Shown here piece after piece: positions 8,283 through 17,392 of a stretch of 64,000 bases of DNA. A program made the translations under genes and the position numbers. Origin of the DNA: CAZSDU01 sp963662525 (GTDB lineage: Bacteria; Bacteroidota; Bacteroidia; Bacteroidales; FEN-979); the NCBI GenBank assembly GCA_963662525.1, contig OY759717.1, forward strand, positions 62,001 to 126,000, in the 5' to 3' direction. How positions within the stretch are numbered: the first letter of the stretch is position 1; every line of letters starts with the position of its first letter. The notes beneath the pieces are model-generated. The model was not told the DNA's origin. It made no database searches and worked only from the letters and a program-made list of their open reading frames with translations.

Positions 8283-9467
8283 ATGACAGAACGTGATTTG
8301 TTCTTCAGACATTTAGGATTGCCATCATTTTCCCCCATGGCTTTGGACATTGTTAAAGCCGAGGGTATACGAATGTTTGCCCGAGATGGGAAACCATACA
8401 TAGATATGGTATCGGGAATTTCGGTGAGCAATATCGGTCATCGGCATCCTTTAGTTTTAGAAGCCATCAGGCATCAAACAGATCAATATTTGCACCTGAA
8501 TGTTTACGGGGAATTTATTCAAACACCTCAGGTTCTGTTTGCCAGGCGCTTGGCTGAATTACTTGGTGAGGCTTTAGATACCATATATTTTGTCAATTCG
8601 GGAAGTGAGGCCATAGAGGGGTCCATGAAACTTGCCAAGAGATATACTGGGAGGCAAGAGATTATTTCCTTCAGGAATGCCTACCATGGTTCCACTCAGG
8701 GTGCTTTAAGCATATTGGGTAATGAAGCACTTAAGAACGCTTTCAGACCATTATTGCCTGATATCAGATTACTGGATTTTAATGATTTTACGGGCTTGCA
8801 ATACATCACCGAAAGAACAGCATGTGTTGTTTGTGAAACCATTCAGGCGGAGGCTGGTATTATTCTTCCCTTGCAAGAATTTTTATCGACTTTAAGAAAT
8901 CGATGTACTGAAACCGGTACTCTGTTAATTATTGATGATGTTCAAATGGGATTCGGGAGAACAGGAAAACTGTTCAGTCATTCGAATTTTAATATTATTC
9001 CCGACATCCTTGTTTTAGCAAAATCCATGGGGGCAGGATTACCCCTGGGTGCCTTTATATCTTCCAATTCGATCATGAGCACCCTGGCATCTGAGCCAGA
9101 ACTCGGACATATTACGACTTTTGGTGGACATCCATTAAGTTGTGCTGCAGGGCTTGCCGGGCTTGAGGTTTTATTAACCGATAACTTAATTGGATCAGTA
9201 GAAAATAAAGGTCTGATTATTCAGCAAAAAATTGCTGATCATCCGGCTATTAAAGGAATCAGACGTATAGGACTTGCAATGGGAGTAGATTTGAAGGATA
9301 ATGAAAAGCGTAGGAAGTTCTCGGAAGAGACTCTCAGAGAAGGAATTATTATTGATTGGTATCTTTTCAGGCCTGCGTTCAGAATAGCCCCACCCCTGAC
9401 AATTACCATTGCTGAGATCGATGAAGCCTGTGATAGACTGGTAAGAGCTTTGGACAGGGTATCATGA
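8283..9467 (+). CDS. Class III PLP-dependent aminotransferase
   Basis: This belongs to the acetylornithine/4-aminobutyrate aminotransferase family. The PLP-binding lysine is K247 in LVLAKSMGAGLPLG. The cofactor-contacting acidic pair is D218-D219 in IIDDVQMGFGRTG, and the phosphate-binding region is NSGSEAIEG (105-113). At 394 residues it has the usual length. It is monocistronic, with no arginine or lysine pathway genes beside it, so the amino donor cannot be assigned; related Bacteroidota genes are usually annotated only as aspartate aminotransferase family. A TATCTTCG stretch about 10 bases before the ATG resembles a -7 box. Confidence 0.88.
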   Translation: MTERDLFFRHLGLPSFSPMALDIVKAEGIRMFARDGKPYIDMVSGISVSNIGHRHPLVLEAIRHQTDQYLHLNVYGEFIQTPQVLFARRLAELLGEALDTIYFVNSGSEAIEGSMKLAKRYTGRQEIISFRNAYHGSTQGALSILGNEALKNAFRPLLPDIRLLDFNDFTGLQYITERTACVVCETIQAEAGIILPLQEFLSTLRNRCTETGTLLIIDDVQMGFGRTGKLFSHSNFNIIPDILVLAKSMGAGLPLGAFISSNSIMSTLASEPELGHITTFGGHPLSCAAGLAGLEVLLTDNLIGSVENKGLIIQQKIADHPAIKGIRRIGLAMGVDLKDNEKRRKFSEETLREGIIIDWYLFRPAFRIAPPLTITIAEIDEACDRLVRALDRVS

Positions 9468-9564
9468 TTTAAATACTTTCACCCAAAAACCACTTTGATC
9501 TTATAAATGATGCATTGAAACAGGAAACTAAAAAAATCTCCGGGACCCTCTAACAAGAAATTAA

Positions 9565-10713
9565 TTATTTCAGCCCCAGTTTTTGACGTATTTCTTTTGG
9601 AATAGAATTTTTATTTACCATAATATCCATGGTTTTTAGCTTTATATAAGCTTCTGAAACGTAAATAAAGCCCTTATAAGGATTATTTTCTATTCCCCAG
9701 GAATTTTTAACAATATAGAATTTTTTTCCTTCCTGATCCTGTGCAATCCCTATTAAGTGAAGTCCATGGTCGTCGGTTGTCTGGTAATTATCGAACTCAA
9801 TCTGGCGCATTTCCTGAGTGATATTTCTTTCAGGAACCGGTTGATCAAATTTGAACAGAAGTTTTTCTTTCTCTGTTTCACTCATCTTTGTCCAACGGTC
9901 CTTGTCGGTTCCTGATACTTCAGCAGCATTTTTATCGGGGATGATAGCCACTCCGTTTTTCCAGGAAAAACCTTTTTCACTAACATCTGCTCCCCAAGCA
10001 ACTGTATATCCACTCATGATGGCATTATCGATAATCTGGATCAAATCTTCCATGGGTACATTATATACTGAACCCATCTCCCAGTTATCAGGAATTTCAA
10101 TAATAAACTGTGAATAAAAGGGATGATGGTTATATGATGTAATTTCAACATAATCATCAAGATTTAACCCAAGATTATCACAAAAAGTCTTCGGGGTATA
10201 TTCTTTGCCCTTATAGGCAAACTTATCAGGAATCTCCCCAAGATAGGCATCTAAAAGTCCGTTAAACCCTTTTAACCAAACAGGAGTGAGTTTTTTATTC
10301 GGATTTTTTAAAACTGCGTTGACATCGGCTTCCAATACTGCATCCATCTCAGCGTGGACAGGATTAACCTCTCCTATCACATGCCCGGAATAAGCAGATT
10401 CAGGAGTAATACCGTATTTTTTCATCATGCTGATTACGTCATGAGCTGCACCTCCGGGACCAAAATTATGTTTTCCATTAAAGCGAATATACATTATAGC
10501 TTTTTCAGGATATGACTTATGAACTGGGAACATATCTGACAAATCAAATGTATCCTTACCCATACGAAGAAGCTCTGATTCCAGAAAGGAAATAGTTGAA
10601 TAACTCCAGCATGTGCTGGAACGGAACTGGTTTTTTACCGAAGTTGCAGGGAGTTGTTTAACGATTGTAAACTGATACCCGGAATCGGTTTTTTTTTTCA
10701 TTATCCTGTGCAT
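9565..10713 (-). CDS. C1 family aminopeptidase (bleomycin hydrolase/PepC-like), leader frameshifted off
   Basis: A papain-fold cysteine peptidase of the bleomycin hydrolase/PepC group that trims peptides. The catalytic cysteine is in RSSTCWSYST (Cys35 of this frame), the histidine in DDHGLHLIGIA and the asparagine in IVKNSWG. Homologues in this phylum carry a signal peptide ending just before (K)xxGYQF. Here the frame opens with MHRIMKKKTDSGYQF, while a perfect signal peptide sits immediately upstream in a different frame, separated by a run of ten A bases (10689-10698, minus strand). A run of nine would restore one continuous exported protein. The gene is therefore frameshifted as read, through a sequencing error, a real mutation or slippage. 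Confidence 0.85.
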   Translation of the reverse strand: MHRIMKKKTDSGYQFTIVKQLPATSVKNQFRSSTCWSYSTISFLESELLRMGKDTFDLSDMFPVHKSYPEKAIMYIRFNGKHNFGPGGAAHDVISMMKKYGITPESAYSGHVIGEVNPVHAEMDAVLEADVNAVLKNPNKKLTPVWLKGFNGLLDAYLGEIPDKFAYKGKEYTPKTFCDNLGLNLDDYVEITSYNHHPFYSQFIIEIPDNWEMGSVYNVPMEDLIQIIDNAIMSGYTVAWGADVSEKGFSWKNGVAIIPDKNAAEVSGTDKDRWTKMSETEKEKLLFKFDQPVPERNITQEMRQIEFDNYQTTDDHGLHLIGIAQDQEGKKFYIVKNSWGIENNPYKGFIYVSEAYIKLKTMDIMVNKNSIPKEIRQKLGLK

Positions 10714-10774
10714 TAATCATTCCACCTGGAATGATTAACAAGGAAATTAACATGGAGGATAAAAGAATTCTCAT
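10658..10774 (-). pseudogene. Out-of-frame signal peptide of the C1 peptidase
   Basis: Starting at the ATG at 10774, this frame reads MRILLSSMLISLLIIPGG then MINAQDNEKK, a textbook signal peptide with cleavage after INA. It then enters the A10 run and within about ten codons reaches TAA in the wrong frame. Removing one A joins it to TDSGYQFTIVK of the peptidase. It is best seen as the 5' end of the same gene. Confidence 0.75.
10689..10698 (-). repeat. Ten-base A homopolymer at the frameshift junction
   Basis: Ten T bases on the plus strand (ten A on the coding strand) lie exactly where the signal peptide frame and the peptidase frame part. Such runs are prone to polymerase slippage and to sequencing or assembly indels. 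Confidence 0.9.
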
Positions 10775-10898
10775 ATACTTTTAGTTTAAGTTGTCAAAAA
10801 TACTTAGTCGGTAGTTCGGAAACAAATATTTTATTTTATTATACTGAAATAAACGATTAAACCCACTAAGCGGATGATTTTATTCAAGAAATAACTGT

Positions 10899-11879
10899 TC
10901 AGATGTTTTCAAAGGGGTGATATTTTTCAAAATCAGGACGATAATCTATCGCACTTTCAAATTCCTGAATCCAACCATTTTCCATTTCCAGTTTCTCTAG
11001 TTCATCAATCGCCTGCATATATTCATTCTTTGTAATCAAACGATCAAGCATAGCCCGGCCTTCTATTTTTGAAATGGGAAAATATTGAGACATTAAAGAC
11101 ACATGGACCCTGGGTGATAATTCTGATGCCAGATAACGGATAACAGATAAACTATTTTCGACTTGACCCGGCAAAACAAGATGCCGCACAATCAGACCGG
11201 ATTCAGCGGTGTTGTCTTCATTGAGAATCAGGGTGGCCCCTTTCTGACGAAACATTTCTTTCAGCGCCAAACCTGCAATTTCAGGATAATCCTTTGCATC
11301 AGACCAGGATTCAGAAAGTCCTGAATCCATATATTTCAAATCAGGCAGATAAATGTCAATAATACCTTCCAGACTTCGAAGCGTTTCCACTTTATCATAT
11401 CCATTGGAATTGTATACCCAGCGAGGATGGTACCCACATGCCTGAATAGCATCGATAATTGCCCGGGTATGAGGAATAAAATGCGAAGGCGAAACAAACC
11501 CGACCATGTCAATACCTGTATCAAGAATATCCATGATTTGTTTCAGGACATCTTCAAAACGGATATTGCTGAATGTTCTGCTGACCCTACGGTCGCTGAT
11601 CTGATGATTCTGGCAATATAGACATTGGAGATTGCAGTTCGTAAAAAAGATATTGCAAATCCCTTTAGTACCGCTGATGGCCGGTTCCTCTCCTTTATGA
11701 ATACATATCGAAGAAATATTGAATGATGCATCACTTCTGCAGTAACCTGTCTTTCCTGTGAATCGGTCCACGTGACAATTACGCGGGCAAAGGGAGCAAT
11801 CATGAAAAACATCCAAGTGTTTAAGAAAGGGAGCCAGATTCATTAGAAGGGTCGGTATTTTCCTTATTTTTGAAAACAC
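10899..11879 (-). CDS. Radical SAM protein, PflX-like (COG1313)
   Basis: A 326-residue radical SAM protein with the cluster motif C82-x3-C86-x2-C89 (NCNLQCLYCQN). Ahead of it is an extra cysteine-rich segment (CSLCPRNC then TGYC, residues 28-47), which is the hallmark of the PflX/COG1313 branch related to pyruvate formate-lyase activases. Whether this branch activates a glycyl radical enzyme is not established, and a separate canonical activase lies at 52902. It has no signal peptide. It diverges from the HAD hydrolase gene with only 16 bases between the starts, so the promoters must overlap. Confidence 0.85.
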   Translation of the reverse strand: MFSKIRKIPTLLMNLAPFLKHLDVFHDCSLCPRNCHVDRFTGKTGYCRSDASFNISSICIHKGEEPAISGTKGICNIFFTNCNLQCLYCQNHQISDRRVSRTFSNIRFEDVLKQIMDILDTGIDMVGFVSPSHFIPHTRAIIDAIQACGYHPRWVYNSNGYDKVETLRSLEGIIDIYLPDLKYMDSGLSESWSDAKDYPEIAGLALKEMFRQKGATLILNEDNTAESGLIVRHLVLPGQVENSLSVIRYLASELSPRVHVSLMSQYFPISKIEGRAMLDRLITKNEYMQAIDELEKLEMENGWIQEFESAIDYRPDFEKYHPFENI

Positions 11880-11895
11880 AAAAATACGATTTACG

Positions 11896-12543
11896 ATGAT
11901 TTATCCTTCAAAATACTCTCATATTATATGGGACTGGAATGGAACATTGCTGAATGATGCCTGGTTATGTGTGGATGTGATGAATTCGATCCTGAAGGAA
12001 TGGGATTTACCATTAAAAACACTGGTGGAATATAGGACTTTGTTTGATTTTCCTGTGAAAGATTATTATGTAAAGCTTGGGTTTGATTTTGAAAAAGAGC
12101 CGTTTGAGGTTGTGGGAATGGAGTTTATGGTTCGGTACAATAACAGACAGAAGGAAAGTGTACTTCATCAGGATGCGGATACCGTATTAAAAGCATTTTC
12201 TGACAAAGGATTCCATCAGTCCATTCTTTCTGCAAGAGAACAAAACGAGTTACTTTATGAAACACATTATTACCAGGTTAATTCGTACTTTGATCATATT
12301 TTCGGGCTTGATGATCATTATGCACATGGGAAAACCGATGTGGGAATCAGGCTGATGTCTGCGCTTGGAATTCCCCGTGAGAAGATTTTATTCATCGGGG
12401 ATACTTGTCATGATGCAGAAGTTGCAGCGGAATTAGGTATTTCCTGTATACTGATTCCCAACGGGCATCATTCCCCGGCAAGATTAATTCAAAGTAAAGT
12501 GCCCATGGCATCTTCTCTGTATGATTTAATCAGGATGATATGA
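11896..12543 (+). CDS. HAD family hydrolase, phosphoglycolate phosphatase-like
   Basis: A 215-residue haloacid dehalogenase-like hydrolase. Motif I is D13-W-N15-G-T (IIWDWNGTLLND), where the second residue of the usual DxD is Asn; this DWNGT form recurs in a phylum subfamily. Motif IV is LFIGDTCHDAEVA near residue 163, and a lysine (KTDVG) provides motif III. A helical cap lies between. The nucleophilic aspartate is retained, so phosphatase activity remains plausible. Its TGA overlaps the ATG of the following secreted glycosidase by four bases. Confidence 0.85.
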   Translation: MIYPSKYSHIIWDWNGTLLNDAWLCVDVMNSILKEWDLPLKTLVEYRTLFDFPVKDYYVKLGFDFEKEPFEVVGMEFMVRYNNRQKESVLHQDADTVLKAFSDKGFHQSILSAREQNELLYETHYYQVNSYFDHIFGLDDHYAHGKTDVGIRLMSALGIPREKILFIGDTCHDAEVAAELGISCILIPNGHHSPARLIQSKVPMASSLYDLIRMI

Positions 12544-15500
12544 AATCAGTAACATTCTCCCTTCTGTTCCTTTTCCTCACGTTACAATGGTCGGAATTAG
12601 CCTCAGGACAGTCAATTAAAGGACAGAGTATGAAAATGCATACTTTTTCCCTGAATAAAAAAAAATCAGGCCATAATGTGAAAGAGCTACGTCCCATCAT
12701 TGGTTTCATCAATCGAAGAACGATTAAGGAAGCTGATTCTGCCACAGTAGCTGCATTTGCTTTTCTTAGAAGAACAGAGGATTACAAAGGAGAATTTCTT
12801 ACGCTGGATAAAATCAGGATGAAACTGATCCGGAATTACAGCCTGCTCTGGTTTTATGATGCGGATACAGCGTCATTTAATTATAGTGAAATCGATCCTG
12901 AAGTGATTCAATCCTTAAAAACCTATGTTGAAAATGGCGGAAACGTATTACTATCGCTTCGTGCTTTTCATCTTATAAATACCCTTGGCGTTGAACCAGT
13001 AATTCCTTATGATAGCCTTAAACTGGTTATTGATGAAGGATTAGGAAGAAGGTTGGGTTTGCATGCATTCCGTGAACACCCTATTTTCAGTGGATTAAAT
13101 AACGGTGCATATATTTTCAGACCGGATAAAGATATATCGGTTCCCATAACCGGGTATTTTAGCGGACATATTCCCCTAAAAGGGAAAGTCATAGCCGTGG
13201 ATTGGGACTATATTCATCTGAGGGAAAGTTCAAAACTGATTCTTGAGTACTCATTAGGAAAGGGAAAGATCATAGCCGTCGGCGCCTACATGGATTTTCT
13301 TCACCCCAATCTGAATAAGTCACATCTAGAACTTTTTACACGGAATATTTTCGATTATTTAAATAGAAAACTCGACAGCCAAAAATCGTTTTACTGGGAT
13401 TATTCACCCTTGCAGGTTCTTACTTGTGATCAGACCAGTGTTCAGACAGAAGAAATACCAATCAACCCTCCTAACGCTTTACCCTGGAAAATTCCTGAAG
13501 ATTCAATGACACTAAATAAAAGATTTGCAACGGATAATTTCTGGGATGCTTCTGGTGAAAGGATACTCTGCATGGGATCGGAAAAAGGGGGATTGGAAGA
13601 AGTCTGGGCTCATCCTTTCATGGCTTTTAGGGATTATGAAGTCGGAATTCGTTTTAGTTCCAAGGATTCAATTTATTGGTTGACGTATGAATGCCCTGAT
13701 ATCCATGTGAATCCCGCTTATTTCATGCGTGTTTATAAATTTCCCCAGGCAAATCTTAAGGAAATTGTCGTTACTGACCCTGTAAAACCTTCCGGAGTGA
13801 TACATTATGAATACAGAGGCGTTTACGCGGCGGATGTTTTTATACGCTTCAGATCTGATTTAAGATGGATGTGGCCTTATTCTGAAATTGTTACAGGTTC
13901 CATATGTCATTCCTGGAATTCGGATTTCAAATCGTTTACCATAAGAGACAAATCAGGGGATTTAAACGTTATCCTGGGTGGGAACAGAAAACCTAAAAGC
14001 TATCAATCAGGACAATTCAGCGGGTTTAGATATGAACCCGAGGTGACCTCTTTTTCCGGTATTCCAAGTGAGCATTGCGAAGTAAGCTGTCTCCTGCAAT
14101 ATTCTATGTCAATGAATGACAATCTTGACATTGCTTATGCGGCGACATCTGAAGGTTACCATGAAACTTACAACGCATATAAACAGGTGATCAATGAACC
14201 TTTAAGAGTCTTTGAAAAAGCTTACCACAGCGTACGTGACTTATTCAAAAACAGCCTCATCATTTCAACCCCAGACAGTAATTTCAACCTGGGTTATTGT
14301 TGGGCCCTGGTCGGCAGCAATCGTTTCTTTGTTAACACACCCGGGATGGGCAAATCTTTGGTAGCCGGGTATTCCACAACACGTCAGGGTTGGGACGGAG
14401 GACATGCAATCAGCGGAAGACCAGGGTATAGCTGGTACTTTGGACGGGATGGGGAATGGAGTGGTTTTGCCTTGCTTGATTACGGGGACTTTGAGAAGGT
14501 TAAAGATGAGCTTGAGTTCTTTAACAAATACCAGGACCTCAATGGTAAAATTTTCCACGAGGCGACCACTTCAGGTTTTATCCATTATGATGCTGCAGAT
14601 GCGACCCCATTGTATATTATTCTGGCCGGTAAGTATTTCAGGCATTCCAATGATACGGCCTTTCTTAGAAAAACCTGGCCCAATATCATTAAAGCCCTCG
14701 ATTTTTGCTTTTCTACAGACACAGATCAGGATCATCTGATTGAAAACACGAATGTCGGACATGGCTGGGTCGAAGGTGGTATGTTATATGGATCTCATTC
14801 AACCATATATATGGCTGGTTCTTGGTCGGCGGCATTGAAGGAGGCAGCTGGCATGGCAGATGTTATCGGCGACCCCCGAAAAGATACATTTGAAAAGGAG
14901 TCAAAGAATGTCAGGAAAATCATCAATTCCAGTTTCTGGAATGAAAACAAGCAATTATTTGCTTACGGGATGAACAAAGATGGCTCCTTTCGTTCTGAAC
15001 CCACTATCCTCCCGGCTGTTCCTCTTTATTTTAAAATGGCGGATCCGGAGAAATCAAAACTCCAGTTATATCAATTTGCCGGGAATGCTTTTACGACGAA
15101 CTGGGGAACACGGATTGTCAGGGATGACAGCCCTTATTTTAAACCTACAGGCTATCATTACGGAAGTGTTTGGCCTTTATTTACAGGATGGACTTCCCTT
15201 GCTGAATATGCTTATGGAAATTACCTTCAGGGTTTCTCACATGCCATGAACAACCTGAATATATATAAAAACTGGGGGCTGGGATTTGTTGAAGAAGTGA
15301 TGAATGGAGCAGAATATTTGCCATCCGGTGTTTGTCCTCATCAATGTTGGTCGGAGACCATGGTTCTACAGCCATTGATTGAAGGAATGCTTGGATTAGA
15401 AATATTTGCACCACAAAAAAGGATTATACTGTCTCCAAAACTTCCAGCTGACTGGGATTCTATAACAGTATCAGGGATCAGGCTGGCTGACCAGCGACTT

Positions 15501-16019
15501 GAATACAGATACAAACGTATCCAGGGTGAATATAATTACGAATTTCAGCTGTCAAATGGTTCTCCTATAGATTTGGAATTCAATCCTTTATTCCCAGCTG
15601 GGACCCTGGTTAAAAATGTTCTTGTTGACGGTAGTGAAATCCCGTTTACCGTTAACATAAACAATCAGTATGTTTCCATTTCCGTTACATTAAACTTGAG
15701 AACATTTCATCAGATTCTGGTTCAGACAGAATTCGGCATTTCAGTACTTCCGGTTGTACCTGATCCGAAGCCAGGTGATCCTGCTTCGGGTACAAGATTA
15801 CTTTCTGCCAGTCTCAATGGAAATGTTTACAGTATTATACTTGAAGGCATACCCGGATCAAGCGAAGAAGTATGCCTGTATTTGAATACATGGAAGATCG
15901 AAAAGGTAGATGGGGCTTCAATAAAGGGACAAAATGGAAAAATCTGCAGATTATCTGTTCCTTTTGGACATTCGGGAAAACGCTACCAGATTGAAAATGT
16001 ACATGTACTATTGAAATAA
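12540..16019 (+). CDS. Large secreted glycosidase with (alpha/alpha)6 barrel, amylo-1,6-glucosidase-like
   Basis: A 1159-residue protein with an N-terminal signal peptide (MKSVTFSLLFLFLTLQW to ASGQ). Residues about 50-280 look like a ThuA/GATase-type beta-alpha domain (DPEVIQSLKTYVENGGNVLL). Residues about 600-1000 form a six-hairpin barrel of the glycogen-debranching/GH15-like kind, with YSWYFGRDGEWSGFALLDYG, NVGHGWVEGGMLYGSHS, YHYGSVWPLFTGW and QCWSETMVLQPL. Acidic residues in these motifs (FGRDGE, HGWVEGG, CWSE) are catalytic candidates, but I cannot name the pair. C-terminal beta-sandwich domains follow. It probably acts on glucans or related glycosides outside the cytoplasm. The start overlaps the HAD gene stop. 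Confidence 0.75.
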   Translation: MKSVTFSLLFLFLTLQWSELASGQSIKGQSMKMHTFSLNKKKSGHNVKELRPIIGFINRRTIKEADSATVAAFAFLRRTEDYKGEFLTLDKIRMKLIRNYSLLWFYDADTASFNYSEIDPEVIQSLKTYVENGGNVLLSLRAFHLINTLGVEPVIPYDSLKLVIDEGLGRRLGLHAFREHPIFSGLNNGAYIFRPDKDISVPITGYFSGHIPLKGKVIAVDWDYIHLRESSKLILEYSLGKGKIIAVGAYMDFLHPNLNKSHLELFTRNIFDYLNRKLDSQKSFYWDYSPLQVLTCDQTSVQTEEIPINPPNALPWKIPEDSMTLNKRFATDNFWDASGERILCMGSEKGGLEEVWAHPFMAFRDYEVGIRFSSKDSIYWLTYECPDIHVNPAYFMRVYKFPQANLKEIVVTDPVKPSGVIHYEYRGVYAADVFIRFRSDLRWMWPYSEIVTGSICHSWNSDFKSFTIRDKSGDLNVILGGNRKPKSYQSGQFSGFRYEPEVTSFSGIPSEHCEVSCLLQYSMSMNDNLDIAYAATSEGYHETYNAYKQVINEPLRVFEKAYHSVRDLFKNSLIISTPDSNFNLGYCWALVGSNRFFVNTPGMGKSLVAGYSTTRQGWDGGHAISGRPGYSWYFGRDGEWSGFALLDYGDFEKVKDELEFFNKYQDLNGKIFHEATTSGFIHYDAADATPLYIILAGKYFRHSNDTAFLRKTWPNIIKALDFCFSTDTDQDHLIENTNVGHGWVEGGMLYGSHSTIYMAGSWSAALKEAAGMADVIGDPRKDTFEKESKNVRKIINSSFWNENKQLFAYGMNKDGSFRSEPTILPAVPLYFKMADPEKSKLQLYQFAGNAFTTNWGTRIVRDDSPYFKPTGYHYGSVWPLFTGWTSLAEYAYGNYLQGFSHAMNNLNIYKNWGLGFVEEVMNGAEYLPSGVCPHQCWSETMVLQPLIEGMLGLEIFAPQKRIILSPKLPADWDSITVSGIRLADQRLEYRYKRIQGEYNYEFQLSNGSPIDLEFNPLFPAGTLVKNVLVDGSEIPFTVNINNQYVSISVTLNLRTFHQILVQTEFGISVLPVVPDPKPGDPASGTRLLSASLNGNVYSIILEGIPGSSEEVCLYLNTWKIEKVDGASIKGQNGKICRLSVPFGHSGKRYQIENVHVLLK

Positions 16020-16201
16020 GCAGTCATGAAGAGTATTGTTATCCCTACCTTCATTAGTATAGTTTCTTTGCTATCTGAATGCTATGTCCAGTAATGTCCT
16101 GTATACAACTTTTATGATACGAATATTTATATGAACCTTGTCATTGGACGTCAATTCCTGCAAGAAAAATCGTAATTTCACCGAAAATTATCCTGAGTAT
16201 A

Positions 16202-17335
16202 TTGAGTCAAGTTGCTGAATTTAACCTGCTGGCAAAAACAGTTTTTGGTCTTGAACAAACCCTGGCCCTTGAACTGGAATCCCTGGGGGCGAGAGAAATT
16301 AAGGTTCTGACCAGAGCCGTTTCCTTTAAAGGTAACCAGCGATTACTCTATTCCTCAAACTACTGCTGCCGGACTGCCCTTAGAATTCTTAAGCCAATAC
16401 TGATTTTTGAAATTAAAGAACAACAGGATCTTTATGAAATGATCCGCGATTTTCCCTGGGAAAACTTCCTGGATAATACCGGATCCCTGGCTGTTGATGC
16501 GGTGATCTCCTACACTGTTTTTACCAATTCCCAGTATGTTGCGCAGAAAACCAAAGATGCCGTGGTAGATCGTCTTCGTGATAAATCAGGAAGTCGTCCC
16601 AACGTTGACCTTGATAAACCTGATCTCCGGATCAACGTTCATCTCTATAAGGACCTTTGCACGGTATCCCTCGACAGTTCCGGCTCTACGCTCAATAAAC
16701 GAGGCTATCGGAAAAGCATCGGTTTGGCGCCCATCAATGAAGTACTGGCAGCTGGATTAATAAGCCTTTCCGCTTGGGACAAAGAAACACCCCTGCTTGA
16801 TCCAATGTGCGGATCGGGAACATTCCTTACGGAAGCTGCAATGATGCTGAGAAAAATACCGGCCGGACATTTTCGCCAGGAATACGGATTCATGAAATGG
16901 AAGGATTTTGATCAGGCATTATGGAGTTCTGTCAGGGCAGAAGCCGATGCTGGAATCATTTCTTCCGCCATAAGACTTTTCGGTATGGACCGAGCCTCCC
17001 GGGCTATACAATCAGCTCTTGAAAACCTGCAAGGAGTAAGCCTGGGCGATGCAGTAAGTTTATCTCAGGTTAATTTTGAAGAATCCAAAGCACCTTCATT
17101 AGAAGGTTTAATAATCACTAATCCACCATACGACGAACGCCTGAAACTTGACGACAGCATCGCCTTTTACCAGATGATCGGGAATACCCTGAAGCGGAAA
17201 TATTCCGGCTGGGAAGCCTGGATCATCTCAGGTGATCTCCAGTCAATTAAATTTATCGGGCTCAAACCATCAAAAAAAATCCCTGTATTCAACGGCCCGA
17301 TCGAATGCCGCTTCCTTAAGTTTACACTCTATTGA
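16202..17335 (+). CDS. THUMP-domain rRNA methyltransferase, RlmL N-terminal type
   Basis: A class I SAM-dependent RNA methyltransferase of 377 residues resembling the first half of RlmL, which makes m2G2445 in 23S rRNA. Residues 1-160 hold the THUMP region (AKTVFGLEQTLALELESLGAREI). The methyltransferase part has motif I DPMCGSGTFLTEA and the catalytic loop NPPYDERL. The longest frame begins with a TTG at 16202; no in-frame ATG lies near, and homologues begin at about this point, so TTG is the likely start. It stands alone downstream of the glycosidase. Confidence 0.88.
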   Translation: MSQVAEFNLLAKTVFGLEQTLALELESLGAREIKVLTRAVSFKGNQRLLYSSNYCCRTALRILKPILIFEIKEQQDLYEMIRDFPWENFLDNTGSLAVDAVISYTVFTNSQYVAQKTKDAVVDRLRDKSGSRPNVDLDKPDLRINVHLYKDLCTVSLDSSGSTLNKRGYRKSIGLAPINEVLAAGLISLSAWDKETPLLDPMCGSGTFLTEAAMMLRKIPAGHFRQEYGFMKWKDFDQALWSSVRAEADAGIISSAIRLFGMDRASRAIQSALENLQGVSLGDAVSLSQVNFEESKAPSLEGLIITNPPYDERLKLDDSIAFYQMIGNTLKRKYSGWEAWIISGDLQSIKFIGLKPSKKIPVFNGPIECRFLKFTLY

Positions 17336-17392
17336 AATGTTGTAAGCTGATGAGGAATTGCTATTCTTTGATTAAAATGGATGGATTGGATG

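Noticed and set aside
7407..9467. SDR and class III aminotransferase as one pathway
   Set aside because: They are divergently transcribed with no shared neighbours, so no functional link is supported.
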